Shown piece after piece: positions 1 through 9,252 of a stretch of DNA of 64,000 nucleotides. The stretch is taken from NCBI RefSeq assembly GCF_003228315.1, contig NZ_CP029693.1, positions 2,860,001 to 2,924,000 of the forward strand. Direction: 5' to 3'. Position 1 is the first letter of the stretch; each line of letters starts with the position of its first letter. Both the position numbers and the translations under genes were made by a program. The notes beneath the pieces are model-generated. The model ran no database searches. It was not told the origin of the DNA and saw nothing but the letters and a program-made list of their open reading frames with translations. The stretch is from Pseudomonas putida. Its GTDB lineage: Bacteria; Pseudomonadota; Gammaproteobacteria; Pseudomonadales; Pseudomonadaceae.

Positions 1-1429
1 TCGTTGCCAGCCCTAAGAAAATGAAAAAGCCACCGCTATCGGTCATCGCGGTAATCATGACACTGGCGCCCATCGCCGGGTCACGCCCAAGTCGCGCAAG
101 CGTCATAGGAATCAAAACCCCCATCAACGCAGCAAGCAACAGGTTCAGAGTCATGGCCGCTGTCATCACCACTCCCAATGACCAACTGCCATACAACAGA
201 TAGGCAACCACTCCGATCACCCCACCCCAGATCACTCCGTTGATCAGCGCTACCGCCAACTCTTTACGCATTAGTCGTGAGGTATTGCCGGTACTTACCT
301 GGTCCAGCGCCATGGCACGGACAATCATGGTGATAGTCTGGTTACCCGAATTCCCACCTATTCCCGCTACGATTGGCATCAATGCCGCGAGCGCCACGAG
401 CTTCTCGATCGACCCTTCAAAAAGGCCAATCACCCGAGATGCGACGAACGCCGTGATCAGGTTGATTGCCAGCCAGGCCCAGCGGTTACGCAGCGACTTC
501 CAGACCGACGCGAAGATGTCTTCCTCTTCGCGCAGACCCGCCATGTTGAGAACTTCGCTTTCGCTCTCCTCACGAATCAGGTCGACCATTTCATCGATGG
601 TCAGACGACCAATCAGCTTGCCGTTCTTGTCGACCACGGGGGCGGAAATCAGATCGTAACGCTCGAATGCTTGCGCAGCATCGTAGGCTTCTTCGTCCGG
701 GTGGAAACTCACCGGATCGCTGGCCATGACTTCAGAAACCTGTTTCTCCGGATCGTTGACCAGCAAACGCTTGATCGGCAAAACCCCCTTCAGGACGCCG
801 TCGTAATCAACCACGAAGAGTTTGTCGGTATGACCAGGAAGTTCCTTGAGACGACGCAAGTAACGCAATACCACTTCAAGACTGACATCCTCACGGATCG
901 TCACCATCTCGAAGTCCATCAACGCACCGACCTGCTCCTCGTCATAGGACAGAGCGGAACGCACACGCTCGCGCTGTTGCTGGTCCAGCGTTTCCATCAA
1001 CTCGTGAACGACATCTCGCGGCAGCTCGGAAGCCAGGTCCGCAAGTTCGTCGGCATCCATGTCCTTGGCCGCAGCCAGAAGCTCGTGATCGTCCATGTCG
1101 GCGATCAGGGTTTCACGGACCGAGTCGGATACTTCGAGAAGAATGTCGCCGTCACGATCGGCCTTGACCAATTGCCAGAGCGTCAGACGATCGTCCAACG
1201 GCAAGGCTTCGAGGATGTAGGCGACGTCGGCGGAGTGCAGGTCATCGAGCTTGCGCTGCAACTCGACGAGGTTTTGCCGGTGAACCAGGTTCTCGACCCG
1301 ATCGTGATGCGGGCCTTCCTGGCGGTGAGTCAGGTCTTCGACCACTCGCTGACGCTGCAACAGCTCAATGACTTGAGCGAGGCGGTCCTGCAAGCTTTCC
1401 TGCGTTTTTTTTACTTCATTTTCAGACAT
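1..1429 (-). CDS. mgtE: Magnesium transporter MgtE (C-terminus cut by window edge)
   Basis: MgtE-family Mg2+ channel of the inner membrane. About 476 residues are present, beginning MSENEVKKTQ; the family is usually around 450-480 residues, so only a few C-terminal residues are missing. The N-terminal cytoplasmic helical MgtE_N domain (about residues 20-130) is followed by a tandem CBS region (about 135-260, with LFVVDYDGVLKGVLP and APVVDKNGKLIGRL) and a hydrophobic membrane domain carrying the characteristic PIVAGIGGNSGNQ motif. In this family the CBS and N domains sense Mg2+ and gate the pore. The start is the first ATG after the leader. It is transcribed away from the DUF4124 gene. Family assignment is secure; regulation is not visible. 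Confidence 0.95.
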   Translation of the reverse strand, partial: MSENEVKKTQESLQDRLAQVIELLQRQRVVEDLTHRQEGPHHDRVENLVHRQNLVELQRKLDDLHSADVAYILEALPLDDRLTLWQLVKADRDGDILLEVSDSVRETLIADMDDHELLAAAKDMDADELADLASELPRDVVHELMETLDQQQRERVRSALSYDEEQVGALMDFEMVTIREDVSLEVVLRYLRRLKELPGHTDKLFVVDYDGVLKGVLPIKRLLVNDPEKQVSEVMASDPVSFHPDEEAYDAAQAFERYDLISAPVVDKNGKLIGRLTIDEMVDLIREESESEVLNMAGLREEEDIFASVWKSLRNRWAWLAINLITAFVASRVIGLFEGSIEKLVALAALMPIVAGIGGNSGNQTITMIVRAMALDQVSTGNTSRLMRKELAVALINGVIWGGVIGVVAYLLYGSWSLGVVMTAAMTLNLLLAALMGVLIPMTLARLGRDPAMGASVMITAMTDSGGFFIFLGLAT

Positions 1430-1748
1430 AGGCGAACTCCACTCCCAGCAGAGGAGCACGCCGGAAGGATCAATCAGTCAATTCGTGATTGGAAAATCTG
1501 TTTACTGAGTAACTACTGGGTAAGTCCATGGAGGTATTCCACAAGCCCCGGCGGGGCTGACGGGCGCAATGATACACCGCCTGAGTGTTTTAAATGTTAA
1601 AAAATCGCGGATGAAACAAGCGCTTGCAAGACAAACCTGAGCAACGCTCTGATCCTTGAATCTCCGACGACTCATCCTGAAAAGAAAGCACACTGCCGGG
1701 AAAAATGCGCAGGCTACGCTTATGAAGAATCGTCACGGAGGACATTCA
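1430..1748. other. Intergenic leader region between mgtE and the DUF4124 gene
   Basis: About 320 bases between divergent genes. It contains a short GC-rich hairpin (AGCCCC/GGGGCT, 1544-1558), which would sit in a long mgtE leader. I do not recognise an M-box magnesium riboswitch, and no coding frame is convincing. Confidence 0.4.
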
Positions 1749-2264
1749 ATGCAATCGAGCTCACAGTACTTATTCATTACCGCCCTGCTCTTCCCGTCCT
1801 GGTCAATTGCCACGACCATTCACCGCTGTGAGGCCGCCAACGGGCAGATCACCTTCACCACACTGAGCTGCGCAATCGGCGAAAGCTACTCGCGTCAGGA
1901 ACTACAAACCTTCACACCAAGCAACATGACGGCACTCATGCCTGAAGCGGAGCCTCGCAACACACCAGTCAGGACCATCAAAAGACGAGAGCCCGTTGTT
2001 GCAGGCCAGACCGAGGACAAATGTGGAAACCTGATCAGCGCCGCGGAACGGCGCGCGGCAATCATGAGTAAACGGATCATCGCCGGCATGAGCCCGCAAG
2101 ATGTCGAAAGCGCACTCGGCAAGCCCGACCAGATCAGTATTCGGAATTCGAGCACCCGCTACCGCTACGACTCCAAGCGAGGACGTAGTGCACAGATTGA
2201 ATTCGATGAGAGAGGATGTACGAAAGGAAAAGCCAAATCCCAGACGGCAAAAAGCCCGCATTAA
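1749..2264 (+). CDS. Exported DUF4124-type protein with OmlA-like C-terminus
   Basis: 171-residue predicted exported protein. An N-terminal signal peptide (QYLFITALLFPSWSIA) is followed by a DUF4124-like segment (TTIHRCEAANGQITFT) with paired cysteines (HRCEA...LSCAIG), as in many small Pseudomonas envelope proteins. The C-terminal half (IIAGMSPQDVESALGKPDQI) resembles the GMs-xxV-xxxLGxP pattern of SmpA/OmlA folds. The ATG at 1749 was preferred over upstream in-frame starts because GGAGG ends 7 bases before it and the signal peptide then starts correctly. The stop codon lies inside the following terminator hairpin. No specific function can be given. Confidence 0.75.
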   Translation: MQSSSQYLFITALLFPSWSIATTIHRCEAANGQITFTTLSCAIGESYSRQELQTFTPSNMTALMPEAEPRNTPVRTIKRREPVVAGQTEDKCGNLISAAERRAAIMSKRIIAGMSPQDVESALGKPDQISIRNSSTRYRYDSKRGRSAQIEFDERGCTKGKAKSQTAKSPH

Positions 2265-2279
2265 ATGCGGGCTTTCTGT
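2253..2279 (+). terminator. Intrinsic terminator overlapping the stop of the DUF4124 gene
   Basis: Stem AGCCCGCA/TGCGGGCT with loop TTAAA, followed by TTCTGTTGT. The TAA stop codon is inside the loop. It also separates this gene from the convergent tRNA genes. Confidence 0.7.
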
Positions 2280-2283
2280 TGTA

Positions 2284-2360
2284 TGGTGCACTCGACAGGA
2301 TTCGAACCTGTGACCGCTCGGTTCGTAGCCGAGTACTCTATCCAGCTGAGCTACGAGTGC
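2284..2360 (-). tRNA. tRNA-Arg (ACG), copy 1
   Basis: 77-nt cloverleaf with encoded CCA. Acceptor stem GCACTCG/CGAGTGC, anticodon arm CTCGG-CTACGAA-CCGAG (anticodon ACG, wobble A expected to be inosine), T arm with GGTTCGAATCC. Identical to the copy at 2433-2509. Confidence 0.97.
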
Positions 2361-2432
2361 ATTTTGTGTTTTTAGACCAGACCACAACTGGTTGAAGCCG
2401 ACTTACTTATATCGCTATAAGCAACCCTTAAA

Positions 2433-2509
2433 TGGTGCACTCGACAGGATTCGAACCTGTGACCGCTCGGTTCGTAGCCGAGTACTCTATCCAGCTGAGC
2501 TACGAGTGC
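2433..2509 (-). tRNA. tRNA-Arg (ACG), copy 2
   Basis: Second identical 77-nt tRNA-Arg(ACG) with encoded CCA, 72 nt upstream on the transcript from copy 1. The tandem arrangement suggests local duplication and co-transcription with the tRNA-Ser further upstream. Confidence 0.97.
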
Positions 2510-2617
2510 ATTTGTTGCCGCGCATTATAGGCCGTTAAATCTGTTTGTAAAGCGCTTTTTTCTAGTAATTTCAACAACTTACCGAAGAAGCCAGATTACA
2601 ACGTACTACGAAAATAA

Positions 2618-2708
2618 TGGCGGAGAACGGGGGATTCGAACCCCCGACACCCTTTTGAGGTGTACTCCCTTAGCAGGGGAGCGCCTTCGGCCACTCGGCC
2701 AGCTCTCC
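2618..2708 (-). tRNA. tRNA-Ser (GCT)
   Basis: 91-nt class II tRNA with a long variable arm. Acceptor stem GGAGAGC/GTTCTCC, anticodon arm CTCCC-CTGCTAA-GGGAG giving anticodon GCT, discriminator G followed by encoded CCA. It lies between csrA and the tRNA-Arg pair on the same strand. Confidence 0.97.
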
Positions 2709-2770
2709 GCAACACGGGGCGTATATTAACCAGCTTCTTCCCCGTTTGCAAACATAAAAAACGATAAAAA

Positions 2771-2959
2771 TTAATGGCTTGGTTCTTCGTCCTTCTCTTT
2801 CTTGATGCGAAGGTAGATTTCCTCACGGTGGACAGCTACCTCTTTCGGGGCGTTGACCCCGATACGCACTTGATTTCCTTTGACGCCGAGCACGGTCACG
2901 GTGATTTCGCCATCACCAATAATCAGGCTTTCTGCGCAGCGACGAGTCAAAATCAGCAT
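2771..2959 (-). CDS. csrA: Carbon storage regulator CsrA/RsmA
   Basis: 62-residue RNA-binding global regulator (RsmA in Pseudomonas) that blocks translation of GGA-containing leaders and is titrated by Rsm small RNAs. The sequence begins [16 protein letters not shown], with the conserved [20 protein letters not shown] core; L4 and R44 RNA-contact positions are intact. The ATG at 2959 was chosen because CsrA starts at MLILTRR and it has AGGTGAAAGG just upstream. The leader between the preceding terminator-like hairpin (3018-3041) and the start codon is only about 40 nt. Confidence 0.97.
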   Translation of the reverse strand: MLILTRRCAESLIIGDGEITVTVLGVKGNQVRIGVNAPKEVAVHREEIYLRIKKEKDEEPSH

Positions 2960-2999
2960 ACCTTTCACCTCACGCATTTCATTTCAGGAACAGCAGTCT

Positions 3000-3043
3000 G
3001 CAAAAAAAAAGCAAAAAGCCTACAGCCAAATCGGCTGAGGCCT
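3000..3043 (-). terminator. Second terminator-like hairpin between lysC and csrA
   Basis: On the minus strand GGCCTCAGCC...GGCTGTAGGC forms a stem with a small internal loop, followed by TTTTTGC and then a run of nine T. It lies about 40-80 nt upstream of the csrA start codon, after the strong lysC terminator has already occurred. Confidence 0.6.
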
Positions 3044-3108
3044 ACATGCCAGAGTATTGACTAACGCGAGCAAAAGAACAGCTTCGAGGGTCACGCCATT
3101 AAAAAAAA

Positions 3109-3138
3109 CAAAAGGCGCGGTTCAGACCGCGCCTTTTG
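3109..3138 (-). terminator. Intrinsic terminator of lysC
   Basis: Perfect stem AAAAGGCGCGG/CCGCGCCTTTT with a six-base loop, then TTTTTTTT on the minus strand, beginning 9 nt after the lysC stop codon. Confidence 0.9.
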
Positions 3139-3147
3139 GCAAACGCA

Positions 3148-3642
3148 TCACTCGCCCTGGCGGGCCGGTGCGTCCAGATCGAAAGCCGTGTGCAGGGCGC
3201 GCACAGCCAGTTCCAGGTACTTCTCTTCGATCACTACGGAGACTTTGATTTCCGAAGTCGAGATCATCTGGATGTTGATGCTTTCCTTGGCCAGGGATTC
3301 GAACATGCGGCTGGCTACGCCTGCGTGAGAACGCATGCCAACGCCGACGATCGATACCTTGGCGATCTTGGTGTCGCCAACGACTTCACGGGCACCGATC
3401 TCGCGAGCGGTGTTTTCCAGCACACCCTGGGCGGCCTGGTAGTCGTTGCGGTGCACGGTGAAGGTGAAGTCGGTGGTGTTATCGTGCGCAACGTTCTGCA
3501 CGATCATGTCGACTTCGATGTTCGCGGCGCTGATCGGGCCGAGAATCTTGAATGCAACGCCCGGGGTGTCTGGCACGCCACGGATGGTCAGCTTGGCTTC
3601 ATCGCGGTTGAAGGCGATGCCGGAAATGATCGGCTGTTCCAT
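3148..3642 (-). CDS. lysC: Candidate internal start: aspartokinase beta (ACT-only) subunit
   Basis: In frame within lysC. ATG at 3642 (MEQPIISGIAFNRDEAK) is preceded by GAAGAGGAAACC, a good Shine-Dalgarno at correct spacing, and lies just upstream of the first ACT domain. The product would be 164 residues, essentially the regulatory domain. Alpha2beta2 aspartokinases made this way are known in Bacillus and Corynebacterium, where beta begins at an equivalent Met-Glu. This is inference from sequence position and RBS quality. Confidence 0.6.
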   Translation of the reverse strand: MEQPIISGIAFNRDEAKLTIRGVPDTPGVAFKILGPISAANIEVDMIVQNVAHDNTTDFTFTVHRNDYQAAQGVLENTAREIGAREVVGDTKIAKVSIVGVGMRSHAGVASRMFESLAKESINIQMISTSEIKVSVVIEEKYLELAVRALHTAFDLDAPARQGE

Positions 3643-4389
3643 GGTTTCCTCTTCATCAATAGTAATGAGGGTGCCCGGACCCTCCTTGAAGCTGTGCAAT
3701 ACGCGCAGCGGGACGTTGTACTTGCCGGCGAATTCCACCGCTCGGATCTGCAATACCTTGGAACCGAGGCTGGCCATTTCCAGCATCTCTTCGAAGGTGA
3801 TCTTGTCCAGGCGCTGGGCCACGGACACCACGCGCGGGTCGGTGGTGTAGACACCATCGACGTCGGTGTAGATCTGGCACTCGTCAGCCTTCAAGGCCGC
3901 CGCCAGCGCCACGCCGGTGGTGTCGGAACCGCCACGACCGAGGGTGGTGATGTTGCCGTGCTCGTCGACGCCCTGGAAACCGGCGACGACGACGACGCGA
4001 CCAGCCTTCAGGTCGCCGCGAATCTTCTGGTCATCAATCTGCAAGATACGCGCTTTATTGTGCGCGCTATCCGTCAGGATCCGAACCTGGTTGCCGGTGT
4101 AGGACACCGCTGGCACACCACGCTTGATCAGCGCCATGGCCAACAGGGCAATCGTCACCTGCTCACCGGTGGACACGATCACATCCAGCTCGCGGGGAAC
4201 TGGCTGGCCGTCGCCACTGATTTGCTTGGCCAGATCGATCAGACGGTTGGTTTCGCCGCTCATTGCAGACAGCACAACCACCAGGTCATCGCCGGCATCG
4301 CGGAATTTCTTAACCTTGTCGGCGACCTGCTCGATTCTCTCGACAGTGCCGACCGAGGTGCCTCCAAATTTCTGTACGATCAAAGCCAT
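3148..4389 (-). CDS. lysC: Aspartate kinase (aspartokinase, alpha form)
   Basis: 413-residue aspartokinase: phosphorylates L-aspartate in the first step of the lysine, threonine, methionine and diaminopimelate pathway. The N-terminal kinase domain begins MALIVQKFGGTSVG with the KFGGTS nucleotide motif. Two ACT domains follow (about 265-340 and 345-413; LTIRGVPDTPGVAFKI and VSIVGVGMRSHAGVA) that bind end-product inhibitors. The start at 4389 gives the canonical N-terminus; the open frame extends 14 codons further without support. Length matches the single-function Pseudomonas enzyme. A strong internal start at 3642 probably yields a separate beta subunit. lysC follows alaS by 91 nt on the same strand. 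Confidence 0.96.
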   Translation of the reverse strand: MALIVQKFGGTSVGTVERIEQVADKVKKFRDAGDDLVVVLSAMSGETNRLIDLAKQISGDGQPVPRELDVIVSTGEQVTIALLAMALIKRGVPAVSYTGNQVRILTDSAHNKARILQIDDQKIRGDLKAGRVVVVAGFQGVDEHGNITTLGRGGSDTTGVALAAALKADECQIYTDVDGVYTTDPRVVSVAQRLDKITFEEMLEMASLGSKVLQIRAVEFAGKYNVPLRVLHSFKEGPGTLITIDEEETMEQPIISGIAFNRDEAKLTIRGVPDTPGVAFKILGPISAANIEVDMIVQNVAHDNTTDFTFTVHRNDYQAAQGVLENTAREIGAREVVGDTKIAKVSIVGVGMRSHAGVASRMFESLAKESINIQMISTSEIKVSVVIEEKYLELAVRALHTAFDLDAPARQGE

Positions 4390-4480
4390 TTCAAAGCCGC
4401 CTCTGCCCATGAAGGGCGCCCAAATAAACACTCAAACAGCGATCCGGCCCGCCACTAGACTGCGGGCCGGACACGCTGCC

Positions 4481-7105
4481 TTATAGACCCTGCTCTACAA
4501 ATGGAACGGTCAGCGCCAGTGCCGCATCCAGCGCGCCAGCGTCGGTACCACCGCCTTGCGCCATGTCTGGACGACCACCGCCCTTCCCACCCACTGCCGC
4601 AGCAGCTTGCTTCATCAAATCACCGGCTTTGAGTTGGCCAGTCAGGTCTTTGGTTACGCCTGCAACCAGAACGACCTTATCCTCATGGACACTGCCGAGC
4701 AGGATCACTGCGCGGCCGAGTTTGTTTTTCAGCTGATCGACCAGCGCCAGCAGCGCCTTGCCATCCTGGCCATCCAGACGCGCAGCCAGCACTTTCGCGC
4801 CTTTGACATCCAGAGCGGAAGCCGACAGATCGTCGCCCGCCGCACTGGCTGCCTTGGCCTGCAACTGCTCGAGTTGCTTCTCCAGCAGACGGTTGCGCTC
4901 CAGCACAGCCGACAGTTTGTCGATCAGGTTGTCGCGGCTGCCCTTGACCAGGCTGGCCGCTTCCTTGAGTTGTTCTTCCGCCGCATTCAAGTAGGCCAGT
5001 GCCGCGGCACCGGTGACGGCCTCGATACGACGTACACCCGCAGCCACACCGCCTTCGCTGATGATTTTCAGCAGGCCGATGTCGCCGGTGCGCTTGGCGT
5101 GGATACCGCCACACAGCTCGACGGAGAAATCACCGCCCATGCTCAGCACGCGCACGCTGTCGCCGTACTTCTCGCCGAACAGCGCCATGGCGCCTTTCTT
5201 CTTGGCGGTATCGATATCGGTTTCTTCGGTTTCAACAGCGGAGTTCTTGCGGATCTCGGCGTTGACGATGTCTTCCAGCGCCTTGATCTGCTCAGGCTTG
5301 ATCGCCTCGAAGTGACTGAAGTCGAAACGCAGGCGCTGACTGTCCACCAGCGAGCCCTTCTGCTGAACGTGATCGCCCAGCACTTTGCGCAAAGCCGCGT
5401 GCAGCAAGTGAGTGGCCGAGTGGTTCAGCGAAGTGGCGTGACGCACGTCGGCTTCGACGTGGGTTTCCACCGGTGCACCGATCAACAGGCTGCCACGGAC
5501 CAGGGCACCGTGATGCAGGAAAGCACCGCCAGTCTTGGTGGTATCGCGCACTTCGAAACGCGAAGCGCCGGCCTGCAGGTAACCACAGTCGCCAACCTGG
5601 CCACCGGATTCGGCATAGAACGGAGTCTGGTTCAGCACCACGACGCCTTCTTCGCCTTCATTCAATACGTCGACCGACTGCCCATCCTTATAGATAGCAA
5701 CGACTTTCGCCGAGCCGCTGGTGGCGTGGTAACCGGTGAACTCGGTGTCGACATCGACCTTGACCAGGCTGTTGTAGTCCATGCCGAAGGAACTGGCGGA
5801 ACGGGCACGGACGCGCTGGGCTTCCATTTCACGCTCGAAACCTGCTTCGTCGATGGTCAGGCTGCGCTCGCGAGCGATGTCGCCGGTCAGGTCCATCGGG
5901 AAACCGTAGGTGTCGTACAGTTTGAACACCACGTCGCCCGGCACCACGTCACCCTTGAGCTCGGCCAGATCCTGCTCGAGGATCTTCAAGCCCTGCTCCA
6001 GGGTCTTGGCGAACTGCTCTTCTTCGGCTTTCAGCACGCGCTCGATGTGCGCCTGCTGGGATTTCAGCTCAGGGAAGGCTTCGCCCATCTCGGCAACCAG
6101 GGCTGCGACGATCTGATAGAAGAAGCTGCCCTTGGCGCCCAGCTTGTTGCCATGACGGCAAGCGCGACGAATGATCCGGCGCAGTACATAGCCACGGCCT
6201 TCGTTGGACGGCAGCACGCCATCGGCAATCAGGAAACCGCAGGAACGAATGTGGTCGGCCACGACTTTCAGGGAAGCCTGGGCGTCGTTGGTGCAGCCAA
6301 TGGCCTTGGCCGATGCGTTCAGCAGGCTCTGGAACAGGTCGATTTCATAGTTCGAGTGAACGTGCTGCAGCACGGCACTGATCCGCTCCAGGCCCATGCC
6401 GGTGTCTACCGACGGCGCTGGCAGCGGGTGCAACACGCCATCGGCGGTGCGGTTGAACTGCATGAACACGTTGTTCCAGATTTCGATGTAGCGGTCGCCG
6501 TCTTCTTCCGGCGAGCCCGGTGGGCCGCCCCAGATGTCGGCGCCGTGATCGTAGAAAATCTCGGTGCAAGGACCGCACGGGCCGGTATCGCCCATGGTCC
6601 AGAAATTGTCCGATGCGTACGGCGCGCCCTTGTTGTCGCCGATACGAACCATGCGCTCGGCCGGCACGCCGATTTCCTTGGTCCAGATGTCGTACGCCTC
6701 GTCATCGCTGGCGTAGACGGTGACCCACAGCTTTTCCTTCGGCAGGTTCAGCCACTTGTCAGAGGTCAGGAAGGTCCAGGCGTAGGTGATGGCATCACGC
6801 TTGAAGTAATCGCCGAAGCTGAAGTTACCCAGCATTTCGAAGAATGTGTGGTGACGAGCGGTATAGCCGACGTTTTCCAGGTCGTTGTGCTTGCCACCGG
6901 CGCGCACGCACTTCTGGCTGCTGACAGCGCGGGTGTACGCGCGCTTTTCCTGGCCCAGGAAGCAGTCCTTGAACTGGTTCATCCCCGCGTTGGTGAACAG
7001 CAGGGTTGGGTCGTTGCCCGGAATCAAAGAGCTGGAGGCTACACGGGTGTGGCCTTGCTCTTCGAAGAAGCGAAGGAAGGCTTCACGGATTTCTGCGCTT
7101 TTCAT
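4481..7105 (-). CDS. alaS: Alanyl-tRNA synthetase
   Basis: 874-residue cytoplasmic class II synthetase charging tRNA-Ala. The catalytic domain (about 1-440) starts [19 protein letters not shown] and contains the class II motif region [14 protein letters not shown]. The editing domain carries the zinc-type motifs [12 protein letters not shown] and [10 protein letters not shown], which clear mischarged Ser/Gly. The C-terminal coiled-coil/C-Ala domain ends with the glycine-rich [15 protein letters not shown]. The ATG at 7105 was chosen to match the conserved N-terminus; upstream in-frame codons are leader. Length is normal for the family. lysC follows downstream on the same strand. Confidence 0.98.
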   Translation of the reverse strand: MKSAEIREAFLRFFEEQGHTRVASSSLIPGNDPTLLFTNAGMNQFKDCFLGQEKRAYTRAVSSQKCVRAGGKHNDLENVGYTARHHTFFEMLGNFSFGDYFKRDAITYAWTFLTSDKWLNLPKEKLWVTVYASDDEAYDIWTKEIGVPAERMVRIGDNKGAPYASDNFWTMGDTGPCGPCTEIFYDHGADIWGGPPGSPEEDGDRYIEIWNNVFMQFNRTADGVLHPLPAPSVDTGMGLERISAVLQHVHSNYEIDLFQSLLNASAKAIGCTNDAQASLKVVADHIRSCGFLIADGVLPSNEGRGYVLRRIIRRACRHGNKLGAKGSFFYQIVAALVAEMGEAFPELKSQQAHIERVLKAEEEQFAKTLEQGLKILEQDLAELKGDVVPGDVVFKLYDTYGFPMDLTGDIARERSLTIDEAGFEREMEAQRVRARSASSFGMDYNSLVKVDVDTEFTGYHATSGSAKVVAIYKDGQSVDVLNEGEEGVVVLNQTPFYAESGGQVGDCGYLQAGASRFEVRDTTKTGGAFLHHGALVRGSLLIGAPVETHVEADVRHATSLNHSATHLLHAALRKVLGDHVQQKGSLVDSQRLRFDFSHFEAIKPEQIKALEDIVNAEIRKNSAVETEETDIDTAKKKGAMALFGEKYGDSVRVLSMGGDFSVELCGGIHAKRTGDIGLLKIISEGGVAAGVRRIEAVTGAAALAYLNAAEEQLKEAASLVKGSRDNLIDKLSAVLERNRLLEKQLEQLQAKAASAAGDDLSASALDVKGAKVLAARLDGQDGKALLALVDQLKNKLGRAVILLGSVHEDKVVLVAGVTKDLTGQLKAGDLMKQAAAAVGGKGGGRPDMAQGGGTDAGALDAALALTVPFVEQGL

Positions 7106-7251
7106 TAGGTTCTTCCACGGAGGCTGCGGCCAAAGGCCTGTTCGAAACGTCAACGGACGAAACGACGGCAAAGGGCCGCATTATATCGGCCCTGCGCGCG
7201 GGGTACAGCGTGTTTATACGATAGAAACGGTCAATTGGCGTGCTAACGCTA

Positions 7252-8256
7252 TCACTTACGCGAAAAGTCGACGAATGTCGCGACGACCTGCTCGATTTGA
7301 TCACCGCTGACGTCCATGTGCGTGACCATCCGCAGACGGGCGGCAGCGCTTAATGTGATGCCGCGCTCGGCCGCATACGCCTTGAGCGCTTCGGCCTTAT
7401 CGCCGATGTTCACGTACACCATGTTGGTCTGCACCGGTTCGACTTCATACCCTGCCGCGCGCAGGCCTTCGGCCAGTCGCTGGGCATTGGCGTGATCGTC
7501 CGCCAGGCGCTGGACGTTGTGATCCAGCGCATACAAGCCCGCCGCCGCCAGGATCCCGGCCTGGCGCATGCCGCCACCGACCATCTTGCGCAGGCGTCGC
7601 GCTTTGGCGATCAGCTCCTGCGAACCACACAGCACCGAGCCGACCGGCGCGCCGAGGCCTTTGGACAGGCACACCGAGACCGAATCGAAATGCTGAGTAA
7701 TTTCCCGCGCATCAACCCCCAACTTGACCGCCGCGTTATACAGACGCGCGCCGTCCAGATGCAGTTGCAAGCCGTGCTCACGGGTGAAGCTGCGGGCCCG
7801 GGCCAGATACTCCAGTGGCAGCACCTTGCCCTGCATGGTGTTTTCCAGGGCCAGCAGGCGTGTGCGGGCAAAGTGAAAGTCGTCCGGCTTGATCGCCGCT
7901 GCGACCTGCGCCAGCTCCAGCGAACCATCGGCCTGCACTTCCAGCGGCTGGGGCTGAATCGAACCCAGCACCGCCGCACCGCCGCCCTCATATTTATAGG
8001 TATGCGCCTGCTGCCCGACGATGTACTCGTCACCGCGCTCGCAGTGGGCCATCAAACCCAGCAGGTTGCTCATGGTTCCGCTCGGGACAAACAGCGCGGC
8101 GGCAAAGCCCAGGCGCTTGGCCAGTTCGGCTTCCAGTCGATTGACCGTCGGATCTTCGCCATAAACGTCGTCCCCGGTGGCCGCGGTGGCCATCGCGTCG
8201 AGCATCCCGGCGGACGGTTGAGTGACGGTGTCGCTGCGAAGATCGATAACGCTCAT
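7252..8256 (-). CDS. ltaE: Low-specificity L-threonine aldolase
   Basis: 334-residue PLP enzyme cleaving L-threonine or L-allo-threonine to glycine and acetaldehyde. The N-terminus [14 protein letters not shown] is diagnostic, followed by [16 protein letters not shown]. The Schiff-base lysine lies in [14 protein letters not shown] (about residue 200), and [11 protein letters not shown] is the conserved aspartate region. The start has GAGG eight bases upstream. It is divergent from the FMN riboswitch-controlled lumazine synthase gene, and ends about 145 nt before alaS on the same strand. Confidence 0.95.
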   Translation of the reverse strand: MSVIDLRSDTVTQPSAGMLDAMATAATGDDVYGEDPTVNRLEAELAKRLGFAAALFVPSGTMSNLLGLMAHCERGDEYIVGQQAHTYKYEGGGAAVLGSIQPQPLEVQADGSLELAQVAAAIKPDDFHFARTRLLALENTMQGKVLPLEYLARARSFTREHGLQLHLDGARLYNAAVKLGVDAREITQHFDSVSVCLSKGLGAPVGSVLCGSQELIAKARRLRKMVGGGMRQAGILAAAGLYALDHNVQRLADDHANAQRLAEGLRAAGYEVEPVQTNMVYVNIGDKAEALKAYAAERGITLSAAARLRMVTHMDVSGDQIEQVVATFVDFSRK

Positions 8257-8460
8257 GAATCTGGCCTCGGTTAGCAGGGGGAAATCCCTTTCAGGTAGGA
8301 ATTACTGCGGTCATGCCGATGATTAATCAACCCTCGGGCAAGGAAAAGGCGGATTAATCCAGCGAAAAAGTCGATGAGAATCATCTGAAAGCATCAATGC
8401 GCAGGCAGGAAATATGTGTTAAAAACGCTGCGCCGCCAAACATTCTGGCGGCAAAAACGT

Positions 8461-8622
8461 TCTCAGGGCGGGGTGCAACTCCCCACCGGCGGTAATTGCG
8501 CGCAATGCGCATAGCCCGCGAGCGCTTGGTGACGGTACCGCTTTGGCGGTGACGGCCATCAAGGTCAGCAGACCCGGTGCGATCCCGGGGCCGACGGTCA
8601 TAGTCCGGATGAAGAGAGAACG
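8461..8622 (+). promoter_or_regulatory. FMN riboswitch (RFN element)
   Basis: Near-consensus RFN aptamer: CTCAGGGCGGGGTGCAA at the 5' side, CCCCACCGGCGGT, AGCCCGCGAGCG, GGTCAGCAGACCCGGTG, GGGGCCGACGGTCATAGTCC and GGATGAAGAGAGAA at the 3' side. The junction order and pairing segments are complete. It lies about 100 nt upstream of the lumazine synthase start and would reduce its expression when FMN is plentiful. Confidence 0.95.
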
Positions 8623-8697
8623 GGATTGTTACCGATGGGCCGTTTGTAGCATTCGTGCGAGCGTGCGTACCCTGAAATCCCCTTCGATTCATAACGC

Positions 8698-8720
8698 CCT
8701 GTTTTTCACACAAACAGGAG
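8698..8720 (+). promoter_or_regulatory. Hairpin overlapping the ribH Shine-Dalgarno
   Basis: Perfect 7-bp stem CCTGTTT/AAACAGG with loop TTCACAC. The right arm contains most of the AGGAG Shine-Dalgarno that lies 7 nt before the ATG at 8728. It is a plausible sequestrator, the output half of the upstream FMN riboswitch. Confidence 0.55.
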
Positions 8721-8727
8721 TCAGAAC

Positions 8728-9240
8728 ATGCAACCCACCGCAATCGACAGCAAAAGCAAACACCCTCATGGCGAGCGCGTTGCGTTCATTCAGGCCTGCT
8801 GGCACAAGGATATTGTCGACCAGAGCCGTAAAGGCTTCGTCGCCGAAATGATTGCCCAGGGTTATCAGGAATCCGACATCGATTTCTTCGAAGTCGGCGG
8901 TGCCTTCGAAATGCCCCTGCACGCCAAGTTGCTGGCCAAGACCGGCCGTTATGCCGGGATTGTCGCCGCAGCCCTGGTGGTGGACGGCGGGATCTATCGC
9001 CACGAATTCGTCGCCCAATCCGTGGTCAGCGGCCTGATGCAGGTTCAACTGGAAACCGAAGTGCCGGTGTTTTCGGTGTCTTTAACCCCGCACCACTTCC
9101 ATGCTGGTGAAGAACTGCACCATAAGTTCTTCTTCGAGCATTTCGTGCACAAGGGCCAGGAAGCGGCTAAGACGTGTGCCGACACACTGAGCAAGATTCG
9201 CGCGTTGCGCCGCACCGAGCCGCGTGCGGTAGCCGTCTAA
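8728..9240 (+). CDS. ribH: 6,7-dimethyl-8-ribityllumazine synthase, RibH2-like
   Basis: 170-residue lumazine synthase catalysing the penultimate step of riboflavin synthesis (condensation of ribitylaminouracil with dihydroxybutanone phosphate). Family signals are the ligand loop FFEVGGAFEMPLHAK, ALVVDGGIYRHEFVAQSVVSGLMQV, and LTPHHFHAGEELHHKFF containing the catalytic-histidine region. The sequence resembles the longer type II (RibH2, decameric) enzymes rather than the icosahedral housekeeping form, which in Pseudomonas normally lies with other rib genes. It stands alone, directly under an FMN riboswitch, so it is probably a riboflavin-limitation paralogue. Family is secure; the RibH2 subtype is an inference. 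Confidence 0.88.
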   Translation: MQPTAIDSKSKHPHGERVAFIQACWHKDIVDQSRKGFVAEMIAQGYQESDIDFFEVGGAFEMPLHAKLLAKTGRYAGIVAAALVVDGGIYRHEFVAQSVVSGLMQVQLETEVPVFSVSLTPHHFHAGEELHHKFFFEHFVHKGQEAAKTCADTLSKIRALRRTEPRAVAV

Positions 9241-9252
9241 CGACAAAACCCA

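Noticed and set aside
1544..1558. GC-rich hairpin upstream of mgtE as a magnesium riboswitch
   Set aside because: Too small, with none of the M-box conserved motifs; noted only as leader structure.
4556..7108. An 850-codon open frame on the strand opposite alaS
   Set aside because: It is an antisense shadow of a confirmed 874-residue synthetase in GC-rich DNA and shows no family pattern.
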